Origin: Paenibacillus riograndensis SBR5
GTDB taxonomy: Bacteria > Bacillota > Bacilli > Paenibacillales > Paenibacillaceae
Length of the DNA: 64,000 nt
Direction: 5' to 3'
NCBI RefSeq assembly: GCF_000981585.1
Contig: NZ_LN831776.1
Location: 3,765,187 to 3,829,186, forward strand
A program made the translations under genes and the position numbers. Positions 42,483 through 50,633 of the stretch are shown here, one piece after another (positions within the stretch are counted from its first letter, which is position 1; each line of letters begins with the position of its first letter). A model generated the notes under the pieces. The model made no database searches. It was not told the origin of the DNA and saw only the letters and a list, made by a program, of their open reading frames with translations.

Positions 42483-43103
42483 ATGAACAGAAACGACAGC
42501 ATTGCAGATCATGCAGATAAGGATACGAAACAGACGATTCTTGAAGCGACCGTGGATTTGATCCGGGCATATGGGTTCAGCTGTGCCACAATGCGTAATA
42601 TAGCCGCCAAAGCAGAGACGAATCTGGCCCTTGTCAACTATCATTACGGCTCTAAGGAAAAGCTGCTGGCAGATGCGGTAAGGGTGCTGCTCTCTACCTT
42701 TGATGACGCCTTTAAAGTGCTGGAGGACGACACAGTGCCGCCAAGGGAGCGGCTCAAGGAATTTTTCATCCGTTATATAGAAGAGCTCAAGCGTTATCCC
42801 GGGATGGCGAGACAAATGCTTGAGCAGAGACATCATATTATGAGTTCCCTGGATGAATACTCCCGTTACTGCAAAATGATGCGGCTTGAAAAGATTTTGC
42901 AGGCTATTCAGGAAATCACCGGTGAGCAGGATAAAAACAAGCTGATGATGATGCAGCTTCAGATATATGGTGCAGTGGTTGTTCCTGAGATCATGCTGTC
43001 CAGCCTGCCTGCGGACAAAGCGGATTTCATGCCGGTCTTCAACCCTCCGCCCATTGAGGAGCAGATTGACGGGTTGTTCGAACGTTATTTTCATCAATAC
43101 TAA
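42483..43103 (+). CDS. TetR-family transcriptional regulator
   Basis: The 206-residue protein has a TetR helix-turn-helix at about residues 18-62 (IRAYGFSCATMRNIAAKAETNLALVNYHYGSKEKLL in parts). The rest is the helical ligand-binding domain. It lies 23 bases upstream of an MFS exporter gene in the same direction and very likely represses it. The ribosome binding site AAGGGGG is about 13 bases from the ATG, a little far. Confidence 0.87.
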   Translation: MNRNDSIADHADKDTKQTILEATVDLIRAYGFSCATMRNIAAKAETNLALVNYHYGSKEKLLADAVRVLLSTFDDAFKVLEDDTVPPRERLKEFFIRYIEELKRYPGMARQMLEQRHHIMSSLDEYSRYCKMMRLEKILQAIQEITGEQDKNKLMMMQLQIYGAVVVPEIMLSSLPADKADFMPVFNPPPIEEQIDGLFERYFHQY

Positions 43104-43126
43104 TAGAGAAATGAGTGGAGAAAAGA

Positions 43127-44623
43127 ATGTCAAACACAACAAATGCGAAAGGCGCTCCTGCAGAGCAGCCCTTCTCACTGAAAGCTATACTGCCGCCGCT
43201 GCTGGCAATTATCGTTGGGATGATTATGGTTATCCTCGACGGTACAGTAGTCAATGTAGCCGTACCTAAGCTGGTGGAGTATTTCAACACTGACCTCAAA
43301 ACTGTGCAGTGGGCCATTACCGGATATACACTTGCCCTGGCTGCTGTAATCCCGCTCGCCGGCTATATGACGGACCGTTTCGGATCGAAGCAGGTATTCG
43401 TTGCAACGGTTGCCATGTTCGTACTGGGCTCCATGCTGTGCTCGATCGCGCAAACTTCAAGCCAGCTGGTACTCTTCCGAGTCATTCAAGGTCTGGGCGG
43501 CGGGATGGTTGCCCCCATCGGGATGGCGATGGTCTTCAGACTGGCTCCGCCGGAGCGCAGAGGGTCGATCATGGGTCTGCTGGGTATTCCAATGCTGCTG
43601 GCTCCTGCACTCGGACCGGTTTTGTCCGGCTGGCTGGTGGAATATGTGAGCTGGCACTGGATTTTCCTGATCAATTTACCAATCGGAATCGTAGGAATCA
43701 CGCTGGGCATTAAATATCTGCCGAAGACAGAAACGAAAGGAAGAGCCCATCTCGATATTCTGGGTATTATCCTGGCTCCGGTAGCCTTCTCCATGCTTGC
43801 CTACGGTGTGAATCAGGGCGGCGGTGAAAGCTGGTCCTCAACGGGTGCCATTGTAGGGTTGTCTGTGGGCGGTGTGGCGCTGGTGTTGTTTATCATTGTA
43901 GAGCTGCTTCACAAGCATCCTCTGCTGGAGCTTCGCGTATTCCGTTCATCTGACTTCACCCGGGGGATTATTCTAAGCTGGGTAACCCAGGCTGCATTGT
44001 TCGGCTCCATGTTGTTCGTGCCGCTGTATCTGCAGCAGATCCGTAATTATACACCGCTGGAAACCGGTCTGATCCTGCTGCCGCAGGCGCTGGCTTCCGG
44101 GATCGGCATGCCGCTGGGCGGCCGCCTGTTTGACAAAATCGGTGCGCGTCCATTGGTATTTGTCGGCCTGAGCATTATTTCAACCGCACTCTTTATGCTT
44201 TCGAATGTGACTGTGGATACTGGACTGCCGTTTATTATGTCCTGTCTGGCGATGATGGGGCTTGGCATGGGTCTCTCCATGATGCCGGTCAACACCCATG
44301 TGCTGAACTCGGCGCCGCGTGAATGGGTGAACCGGGTTACACCGCTCACCGCTGCTGCCCAGCAGGTTGTGGTGTCCTTTGCAGTGGCAGGAATGACCGG
44401 TTACCTGACCAGTCAAATAGCAGTTCATATGGGAAAAATGGCCGCTGGCGCGAATCCGCTCTCTGCCATGGTTCTTGGATTCAATGATGTGTTCTTCTTC
44501 TCGGCCTGTATCGCTGTAGCAGGTGTGGTCATCAGCCTGATTCTGCGCAAGCCTAAAGTGTCTGCTGTTCCGGCTTCCCCGGACGCTCAGACCGCTGATC
44601 CCGCGATGATGATGGGACATTAA
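43127..44623 (+). CDS. MFS multidrug exporter, DHA2 (EmrB/QacA type)
   Basis: The 498-residue protein has about 14 membrane segments, motif LDGTVVNVAVPKLVEYF (segment 1 D1 motif), GYMTDRFGSKQ (motif A), the motif C-like PALGPVLSGWLVEYVSWHWIF (in parts) and GGRLFDKIGARP. ATG 43127 is chosen after GTGGAGAAAAG. The C-terminal tail ends in Met-Met-Met-Gly-His. It forms an operon with the TetR regulator; substrate unknown. Confidence 0.88.
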   Translation: MSNTTNAKGAPAEQPFSLKAILPPLLAIIVGMIMVILDGTVVNVAVPKLVEYFNTDLKTVQWAITGYTLALAAVIPLAGYMTDRFGSKQVFVATVAMFVLGSMLCSIAQTSSQLVLFRVIQGLGGGMVAPIGMAMVFRLAPPERRGSIMGLLGIPMLLAPALGPVLSGWLVEYVSWHWIFLINLPIGIVGITLGIKYLPKTETKGRAHLDILGIILAPVAFSMLAYGVNQGGGESWSSTGAIVGLSVGGVALVLFIIVELLHKHPLLELRVFRSSDFTRGIILSWVTQAALFGSMLFVPLYLQQIRNYTPLETGLILLPQALASGIGMPLGGRLFDKIGARPLVFVGLSIISTALFMLSNVTVDTGLPFIMSCLAMMGLGMGLSMMPVNTHVLNSAPREWVNRVTPLTAAAQQVVVSFAVAGMTGYLTSQIAVHMGKMAAGANPLSAMVLGFNDVFFFSACIAVAGVVISLILRKPKVSAVPASPDAQTADPAMMMGH

Positions 44624-44635
44624 TCTTAAGCGAAT

Positions 44636-44702
44636 GTTGTAAGAATGAAGAACGTCCCTTGCTGTCGGTTGGCAGGAAGGGACGTTCTTTTTGTGCTATA
44701 TA
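44636..44702 (+). terminator. Terminator, copy 1 of a duplicated sequence
   Basis: AACGTCCCTT and AAGGGACGTT pair around gctgtcggttggcagg and T follows. The 60-odd bases from GTTGTAAGAATG to GTGCTATATA recur almost unchanged at 50543. Confidence 0.85.
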
Positions 44703-44779
44703 ATGCACTTTTATGCCCATGTTAAGGACTCATACTGAAACGAATGGGAAGCTCAAAATGGCAAATGAGACATTGCGTA

Positions 44780-46093
44780 TCATTTGCCATTTTTGCGCCC
44801 TTCTTTGTCGAGAAACAACAGCTCGTAGTATTTTTTGGGCCGCCCTTTGCTGTTGTCCCGTTTTTCAAATACCGTTTGTGCATATTTATTTTCTTCAATC
44901 TTGTTAAGGATACGGTTTGCACCTCTGACGGTCATGGACAGGCACTCTGCAACATCCTCAGAGGATAATTTATTGGTTCTCATGATTTCTGCATAGGACA
45001 TGATTTTCTGTAAATTGATGTTGTTTATTCCGATCCTTTTGGCTAATGCGATGATTTCCGGGTCACCCTGTTCTGAGAACTGTATGACATGCATGCTCCG
45101 CATGGGGCCGATAACCTTCTGATTCTCGTCTATAAAAAAGCTGCAGCTGCCCGTATAGGCTTCAGCCTGCCGGTGGGCTTTGGTGGCATTTACGTTAGCT
45201 TGAAAATACTCGTGCCCCGAACCCCAACCGATTTTCACCTTGCCCTGTATGCGTTCTTCCAGATACTCCAGCAGGGTGCAATTATTCGCGTTAGAGGTGA
45301 TCCTCATGAAATTGCCGTAGGTGGTGTACAGTCTGACATAGCCATCCGAAATTTGGGCCGTGTCTGCCAGATTCATATCGTGCAGAAACCTGCCGACAAG
45401 GACTTTCAGCTCTTGAAGCTGCTCTGTAGATGGCGGCTGCTCCGACTGGGCCGATAAGCATGCGACCACTGCCCTCTGGTTCTTTAGCTTGAGGATGGTA
45501 ATCTCATTGATGATTTCGCTGATCGTCTCTTTGACGTTCTCCAAGGTGGGGCGGATTAAGATATATCTGACACCGTGCTTTTGGAGTTCAGGAACGAAGT
45601 GGCCGAACGCTGTAATGGACAGATCTATTTTCTTGTCTTCCCACAGCGTGATATGGTTCTCCAGCATGGTCTCCACCCGCTCCAGCAGATCTCCGCTGTC
45701 TACGGGCTTTCCTTCGTGAGTCAGATACTGCTGGAATTCACTGAAAGAATCGATAACATACGCATAATCCACATAGATCCTCGATATATCAAGCCCGGGT
45801 TCTGTAACCAGCAGCCGGAAAAGCTCCCTGTACAGCAGGTTCTCATCATCGTGCAAAATGTGAACAGGCACCTTGTCATCCAGGCATTCCTTATCGATTG
45901 ACTCGTAAAGCATCCTGCCGCTGATCACAAATCCATCCACCGAATCCAGGTTTTTGAGATAGATGTCTGTAGTTTCCCGGAAGTTGCTGATGGTAAGGAA
46001 GCGGAACTGGCATAAGGGCCGCATTTCTTCTTCAATGGCGCGGAAATAATCCATATGGGTCTCTGGCGTGATAATACCCAGGTTGATTTTCAT
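44780..46093 (-). CDS. Putative transcriptional regulator of unknown family
   Basis: I do not recognise this 437-residue family. The N-terminal 110 residues look like a receiver- or PrpR-N-like alpha/beta sensor (MKINLGIITPETHMDYF, DGFVISGRMLYESI). The middle (about 190-330) could be a further sensor. The C-terminal 80 residues look like a winged helix (KLSSEDVAECLSMTVRGANRILNKIEENK, then KRDNSKGRPKKYY, shown in parts). No signal or membrane segment. It is divergent from the amidohydrolase/crotonase/serine-dehydratase operon, whose promoter is flanked by direct repeats, so it is the probable regulator of that operon, and one of its sensor domains may bind the pathway substrate. Confidence 0.6.
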   Translation of the reverse strand: MKINLGIITPETHMDYFRAIEEEMRPLCQFRFLTISNFRETTDIYLKNLDSVDGFVISGRMLYESIDKECLDDKVPVHILHDDENLLYRELFRLLVTEPGLDISRIYVDYAYVIDSFSEFQQYLTHEGKPVDSGDLLERVETMLENHITLWEDKKIDLSITAFGHFVPELQKHGVRYILIRPTLENVKETISEIINEITILKLKNQRAVVACLSAQSEQPPSTEQLQELKVLVGRFLHDMNLADTAQISDGYVRLYTTYGNFMRITSNANNCTLLEYLEERIQGKVKIGWGSGHEYFQANVNATKAHRQAEAYTGSCSFFIDENQKVIGPMRSMHVIQFSEQGDPEIIALAKRIGINNINLQKIMSYAEIMRTNKLSSEDVAECLSMTVRGANRILNKIEENKYAQTVFEKRDNSKGRPKKYYELLFLDKEGRKNGK

Positions 46094-46131
46094 AATAGAT
46101 TCCTTTCATTAACAGTCCAATCAAAAGAGTT

Positions 46132-46152
46132 ATATCACAATAAATGTGATAT
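46132..46152. promoter_or_regulatory. Palindrome ATATCACA-N5-TGTGATAT
   Basis: Perfect 8-bp arms separated by five bases in the divergent control region, about 40 bases from the regulator start. It resembles a CRP-type dyad, but may be an operator for the local regulator. Confidence 0.5.
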
Positions 46153-46181
46153 TACAATGTTCCGGCAGCCTCCGAAATAAT

Positions 46182-46258
46182 GTTCTTAAAATGTCTAATA
46201 ATCTCTTGACAGCGAATAAAAATACCAGTACGATAAAAGTGTTCTTAAAAAGTCTTAA
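46182..46258. promoter_or_regulatory. Direct repeats flanking the operon promoter
   Basis: GTTCTTAAAATGTCTAA at 46182 and GTTCTTAAAAAGTCTTAA at 46241 lie 59 bases apart, one just upstream of the -35 box and one just downstream of the -10 box. The placement suggests two sites for the divergent regulator. Confidence 0.55.
46206..46234 (+). promoter_or_regulatory. Sigma-A promoter of amidohydrolase/crotonase operon
   Basis: TTGACA, 17 bases, TACGAT, about 93 bases upstream of the GTG start at 46327. Confidence 0.65.
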
Positions 46259-46326
46259 AATACAAAGGGGGAATGTTCACTCTGTTCTAACATTCATTTA
46301 ATTTGTGTTTTGGGAGATGTTCATTT

Positions 46327-47544
46327 GTGATTGAAAAAGCTGGAGACTTTTTGAGTATGGCCCATCAGCTGCAGGACAAAATGGTCATGTACAGGCATCA
46401 TCTTCATGCGGTTCCGGAACTTGATTTAAGTTTGCCCAGGACAACGGCCTACGTAAAAGAGGTGTTGGAGTCGATGGGGCTTAAGCCCGCTCCCGTAGGA
46501 GAATCAGGTCTAATGGTTACGATCGGCGGTCAACATGCCGGGAAGGTGATTCTTGTTCGTGCAGATATGGACGGGCTGCCCATTCAAGAGGAAACGGAGC
46601 TGTCTTACGCATCGTTGAATGGAAACATGCACGCCTGTGGGCATGACATGCATACTTCCATGCTGCTCGGAGCTGCGGAGATCCTGAAGGCGAGCGAAGG
46701 GCAGCTTCGCGGGACGGTTAAGCTTATGTTTCAGCCGGGTGAAGAGACTCTGCACGGGGCAAAGATGATGCTGGAGAATGGGATTCTCGACAATCCTAAA
46801 GTGGATGCAGCCATGATGCTCCATGTGTTGACCGGAATGCCGCTTCCTATCGGACAATTTGTTGTGCCTGAGGAAGGTGGAGCGATCTCTGCTTCTTCGG
46901 ATTGGTTCGAAATCATCATCCGCGGAAGGGGCTCACATGGAGCGATGCCCGAGGCCGCAGTGGACCCCTTAAATGTGGCTGCTCATCTACATCTGGCACT
47001 GCAGGGTATCCTCAGCCGGGAAATTTCGCCGATTGATAATGCAGTGCTTACCATCGGCGTGATGGAAGGTGGAACTACGAACAACGTGATTCCCGATACG
47101 GCCAGATTGAAAGGAAGCGTGCGCACATTTAACGCCGCTTTGCGGGATAAAGTGGAAACCCGTATCCGCGAAATTAGCGCAGGGATCGGAGATACTTTTC
47201 AGGCCAAGGTGGAAGTGATCTATACGAGGGGTTGTCCTGAAGTGAAAACGGATGGCGGACTTAATGAGCAAATGAGGGCTTCGATTGGAAATACCTTTGG
47301 CGACGGCTCCTATATTGGTATAACTGAGCTGGTACCCGGCGGCAAATTAATGGGATCAGAAGACTTCGCCTTTGTCTCACAGGCGGTGCCAAGTACCACA
47401 GTGTTTCTTAACGCAGGCAATGCCGAAGAAGGTTATAGTTACCCTGTACACCATCCTAAGACGATGTTCTCGGATGAGGTGCTTCATAGAGGGGCTGCGG
47501 CTTTCGCAGCTTTTGCCAGAGATTGGCTTGAAAGTAACAGATAA
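46327..47544 (+). CDS. M20-family amidohydrolase
   Basis: The 405-residue protein has the metal site HACGHDMHTSM, catalytic Glu in FQPGEETLHGA, the lid domain (RGRGSHGAMPEAAVDPLN) and the C-terminal metal ligand in YPVHHPKTMF. It should hydrolyse an N-acyl amino acid or similar amide in the cytosol. The GTG at 46327 follows GGGAGATG; a TTG at 46303 is less likely. It is first in an operon with two crotonase-type C-C hydrolases and serine dehydratase, so it may release an amino acid from an acylated conjugate. Confidence 0.85.
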   Translation: MIEKAGDFLSMAHQLQDKMVMYRHHLHAVPELDLSLPRTTAYVKEVLESMGLKPAPVGESGLMVTIGGQHAGKVILVRADMDGLPIQEETELSYASLNGNMHACGHDMHTSMLLGAAEILKASEGQLRGTVKLMFQPGEETLHGAKMMLENGILDNPKVDAAMMLHVLTGMPLPIGQFVVPEEGGAISASSDWFEIIIRGRGSHGAMPEAAVDPLNVAAHLHLALQGILSREISPIDNAVLTIGVMEGGTTNNVIPDTARLKGSVRTFNAALRDKVETRIREISAGIGDTFQAKVEVIYTRGCPEVKTDGGLNEQMRASIGNTFGDGSYIGITELVPGGKLMGSEDFAFVSQAVPSTTVFLNAGNAEEGYSYPVHHPKTMFSDEVLHRGAAAFAAFARDWLESNR

Positions 47545-47573
47545 GCTCTAAACCAAACTTAGGAGGAATTACA

Positions 47574-48413
47574 ATGACAGAGAGACGTATGATTGGACCC
47601 ACCAAATTTGAAGAGTACTCGGAGAAATACAAGGAATTCCTGTTAATGACCCGTCGTGACGGAATCATTGAAGTGCGTCTTCACACGGGCGGAGGTCCGT
47701 ACAAGCACAATTGGGAAGCTCATACCGCCTGGTCTCATGCCTGGTCAGATATTGGCCGTGACCCTGAGAACGAAGTCATGATTATTTCGGGAACTGGGGA
47801 TAAATGGGTGATTGGCGACCCTGAGGTCTGGAATACGAAATTTATGGATTGGCCGAAGCAAAAGAAGCTCGAACAGTATCATGAATCACTGAGACTGCTT
47901 GAAAATCTGATCTTCTGCATTGACATCCCGACTATCGGGGCGGTCAACGGTCCGGGAACGCACTGTGAGCTTGCAACACTCTGTGATATTACCATTTGTA
48001 CGGAAGACGCGGACTTTTTCGATCCGCATTATCTGGGAGGCACGCCTCCAGGAGATGGTATGCTGCTCACACTGCAGAACATGATCGGTTTCAAAAAAGC
48101 AGCCTATTATGCATACACCGGCAAGAATATCAATGGTCAGACCGCCTTGGACCTGGGTATCGTCAGTGAAGTCCTGCCCCGTGAGCAGCTCCTTCCACGC
48201 GCATGGGAGCTTGCGGAGATGATCATGCAGGCACCGCGTTCAACGAGACATCTGTCTCACTCCATCATCTCCCGTCCATGGAAGCAGGCCCTGGTCGCCG
48301 ATCAAGGGTTCCAACTGGCCCACCAAATGTACGACATGGCCATTGATGAAGAAGGAGCACTGGAGCGGCTGAAGAAAATGCAGGGACGCCTGATGGGCAA
48401 AGATGTTCAATAG
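47574..48413 (+). CDS. Crotonase-fold C-C hydrolase, 6-oxocamphor-hydrolase-like (copy 1)
   Basis: The 279-residue protein is closer to 6-oxocamphor hydrolase than to enoyl-CoA hydratase: the order FEEYSEKYKEF, DIGRDPENEVMIISGTG, NGPGTHCELATLCDI, FDPHYLGGTPPGDG and EVLPREQLLPRAWELAE runs in step with that enzyme. His 130, His 152 and Asp 161 sit where the catalytic His 122, His 145 and Asp 154 of 6-oxocamphor hydrolase are. That enzyme cleaves cyclic beta-diketones by a retro-Claisen reaction without CoA. GGAGG precedes the start. A paralogue follows with an 11-base overlap. Confidence 0.8.
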   Translation: MTERRMIGPTKFEEYSEKYKEFLLMTRRDGIIEVRLHTGGGPYKHNWEAHTAWSHAWSDIGRDPENEVMIISGTGDKWVIGDPEVWNTKFMDWPKQKKLEQYHESLRLLENLIFCIDIPTIGAVNGPGTHCELATLCDITICTEDADFFDPHYLGGTPPGDGMLLTLQNMIGFKKAAYYAYTGKNINGQTALDLGIVSEVLPREQLLPRAWELAEMIMQAPRSTRHLSHSIISRPWKQALVADQGFQLAHQMYDMAIDEEGALERLKKMQGRLMGKDVQ

Positions 48414-49239
48414 AAAGATGATAGGACCTACACGGTTCGAAGAGTACTCTGAGAAGTACAAGGACTTATTCCTCATGACCCGCCACGACGGCATCCTCGA
48501 AGTGCGTATGCACACTAACGGGGGACCTTTACAATTCGACTGGCCGGTCCAAGCCGCATATGGTCATGTATGGTCAGATATTGGCCGTGATCCTGAGAAT
48601 GAGGTCATGATCCTTACAGGGACAGGAGAGCTGTGGCAGATAGGCAATCCTGAAGTCTGGACCACCAAATTCATGGATTGGCCGAATCGCCGGAAGCTGG
48701 AGATGTATCATGAATCGCTCAGAATGATTGAAAATATGGTTCATTGCCTGGACATCCCCACGATTGGGGCGATCAATGGGACAGGCGCACACTGGCAGCT
48801 GGGAACGCTTTGTGACATTACCATTTGCGCGGAAGACACCGCGTTCTTCGATGCCCATTATCTGGGCGGTGTTCCGCCTGGAGACGGAATCGTTCTGGCC
48901 CTTCAAAAGATACTGGGGAGCAAAAAAGCGGCATACTACGCATACACGGGCTTGAACATTACTGCCCAAGAGGCACTGGACCTCGGTCTGATCAGTGAGG
49001 TACTGCCTCGTGAACAGCTTCTTCCACGGGCATGGGGGCTGGCAGAGATGATCATGCAGGCACCCCGCTCTACAAGACATCTTACGCATTCGATTGTATC
49101 GCACCCTTGGAAACAAGCTTTTGCAGAGAATCAAGGTCTTCAGCTTACTCACCAATTGGTTGACATGGCGATTGATGAAGAGGGGATTCATGAGCGGCTG
49201 ATGAAGCTCAAGGAACGTTTTCAGAGGAATGGGCGATAA
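48403..49239 (+). CDS. Crotonase-fold C-C hydrolase, 6-oxocamphor-hydrolase-like (copy 2)
   Basis: The 278-residue protein is a tandem duplicate of the previous one and aligns without gaps over most of its length. It also keeps His 130, His 152 and Asp 161 (NGTGAHWQL, FDAHYLGGVPPGDG). Differences cluster in residues 40-55 and in the 75-80 loop, where the substrate pocket of crotonases lies, so the two may form a heteromer or act on different substrates. The start overlaps the end of copy 1, which suggests translational coupling; ATG 48418 is an alternative. Confidence 0.78.
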   Translation: MFNRKMIGPTRFEEYSEKYKDLFLMTRHDGILEVRMHTNGGPLQFDWPVQAAYGHVWSDIGRDPENEVMILTGTGELWQIGNPEVWTTKFMDWPNRRKLEMYHESLRMIENMVHCLDIPTIGAINGTGAHWQLGTLCDITICAEDTAFFDAHYLGGVPPGDGIVLALQKILGSKKAAYYAYTGLNITAQEALDLGLISEVLPREQLLPRAWGLAEMIMQAPRSTRHLTHSIVSHPWKQAFAENQGLQLTHQLVDMAIDEEGIHERLMKLKERFQRNGR

Positions 49240-49302
49240 GCCTGGTCAAACCGCAGGATGAAGATCTTAAGCCAAAGACAACTGAGAAGGGATAAGGGTG
49301 CT

Positions 49303-50511
49303 ATGAGATCGTTGACTGAGCTATATAAGATTGGCAGTGGACCGTCCAGCTCCCATACCATGGGGCCGGAGAAGGCGGCCAGAATCTTCAAAGCAGAAAA
49401 TGAAGACGCAGACCAGTTCAAGGCACTGATCTATGGTTCCCTTGCCAAAACAGGCAAAGGCCATATGACGGACAAGGCCATTATTCGCGCATTGTCACCC
49501 GCTTCAGCGGAGGTTGAATTTGTTCCGCAGCCAGATTTTGTTCTGCCCCATCCCAATACGATGGACTTGTTCGCTTACCAAGACGGTCAGCAAACCAATT
49601 CCATGCGTGCTGTCAGTATCGGCGGCGGGGATATCGTAATTGAGGGGCGGGAGGAGACGCATGGGCCTGATGTTTACCCGGAGAACAGCTTTGCAGAGAT
49701 CAGTGCCTTTTGTAAAGCGAATCATATCCGGCTAAGCGATTATGTCGAGCAGCGTGAAGGCAATCAGATCTGGGAATTCCTCCAAGGAATCTGGGAAGCG
49801 ATGAAGCGGTCGATCGACGAAGGGCTGTCCGTCACAGGTATTCTGGAAGGCGGTCTTCATGTCGAACGCAAGGCGAAATATCTCTATCATCAGCGGGATA
49901 TGGATGAGAGCCCGGAGACGCGTGAGAATCGGATCGTTAGCGCGTACGCTTTTGCCGTCAACGAACAGAATGCGGCCGCCGGCACAGTCGTAACTGCTCC
50001 AACCTGCGGGGCCAGCGGTGTTGTGCCCGCCTCGCTCCGTTATATGCAGGAGAAGCTGCAGGTCCCGGACGAACGGATTCTCCGGGCGCTGGCCGTCGGC
50101 GGGCTCATTGGCAATCTGGTCAAGCAGAACGCCTCCATCAGCGGCGCTCAATGCGGCTGCCAGGCGGAGGTTGGCACGGCTTGCTCTATGGCAGCGGCTG
50201 CACTGGCTGAACTGTCTGGTATGGAGATCGACCAGATTGAGTATGCGGCGGAGGTTGCTATGGAGCACCACTTGGGTTTAACCTGTGATCCGATTAACGG
50301 ACTTGTTCAGATCCCTTGCATTGAGCGGAATGCTGTGGGTGCGATGCGGGCGATCAATGCGCTGAGCCTGGCTAAATTCTTGTCTGGTACCCGTAAGATA
50401 TCTTTTGATCTGGTTGTACAGACCATGTATGAGACAGGCCAGGATATGAACAGTAGTTACCGCGAAACTTCAGAAGGCGGGCTCGCTAAACTTTACAAAA
50501 TAGACAGTTAA
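49303..50511 (+). CDS. sdaA: L-serine ammonia-lyase, iron-sulfur type, single chain
   Basis: The 402-residue protein turns L-serine into pyruvate and ammonia. It has the beta-domain opening LYKIGSGPSSSHTMGP and the alpha-domain motifs TAPTCGASGVVPASL, ISGAQCGCQAEVGTACSM and DPINGLVQIPCIERN, whose Cys hold the 4Fe-4S cluster. In Bacillus the two domains are separate subunits; here they are fused. ATG 49303 is chosen; ATG 49258 lacks a ribosome binding site. Being fourth in the operon, it suggests that serine, or a serine-like beta-hydroxy amino acid, is freed by the upstream enzymes. Confidence 0.85.
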   Translation: MRSLTELYKIGSGPSSSHTMGPEKAARIFKAENEDADQFKALIYGSLAKTGKGHMTDKAIIRALSPASAEVEFVPQPDFVLPHPNTMDLFAYQDGQQTNSMRAVSIGGGDIVIEGREETHGPDVYPENSFAEISAFCKANHIRLSDYVEQREGNQIWEFLQGIWEAMKRSIDEGLSVTGILEGGLHVERKAKYLYHQRDMDESPETRENRIVSAYAFAVNEQNAAAGTVVTAPTCGASGVVPASLRYMQEKLQVPDERILRALAVGGLIGNLVKQNASISGAQCGCQAEVGTACSMAAAALAELSGMEIDQIEYAAEVAMEHHLGLTCDPINGLVQIPCIERNAVGAMRAINALSLAKFLSGTRKISFDLVVQTMYETGQDMNSSYRETSEGGLAKLYKIDS

Positions 50512-50542
50512 GCTCAGCTGTGAGGTCCACTAAGGGAGTACC

Positions 50543-50609
50543 GTTGTAAAAATGAAGAACGTCCCTTGCTGCCGGTTGGCAGGAAGGGACGTTTTTTTTG
50601 TGCTATATA
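50543..50609. terminator. Terminator, copy 2 of a duplicated sequence
   Basis: Nearly identical to the sequence at 44636: AACGTCCCTT/AAGGGACGTT stem, loop gctgccggttggcagg, eight T, then GTGCTATATA. It ends the serine-dehydratase operon and faces the convergent DMT gene. Confidence 0.85.
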
Positions 50610-50633
50610 TAAGGAGGCTGGTGTGGTACTAAG

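Noticed and set aside
49258..49302. Longer start for serine ammonia-lyase
   Set aside because: The upstream ATG lacks a ribosome binding site, and the family begins near LTELYKIGSGPSSSHT, which fits the ATG at 49303.
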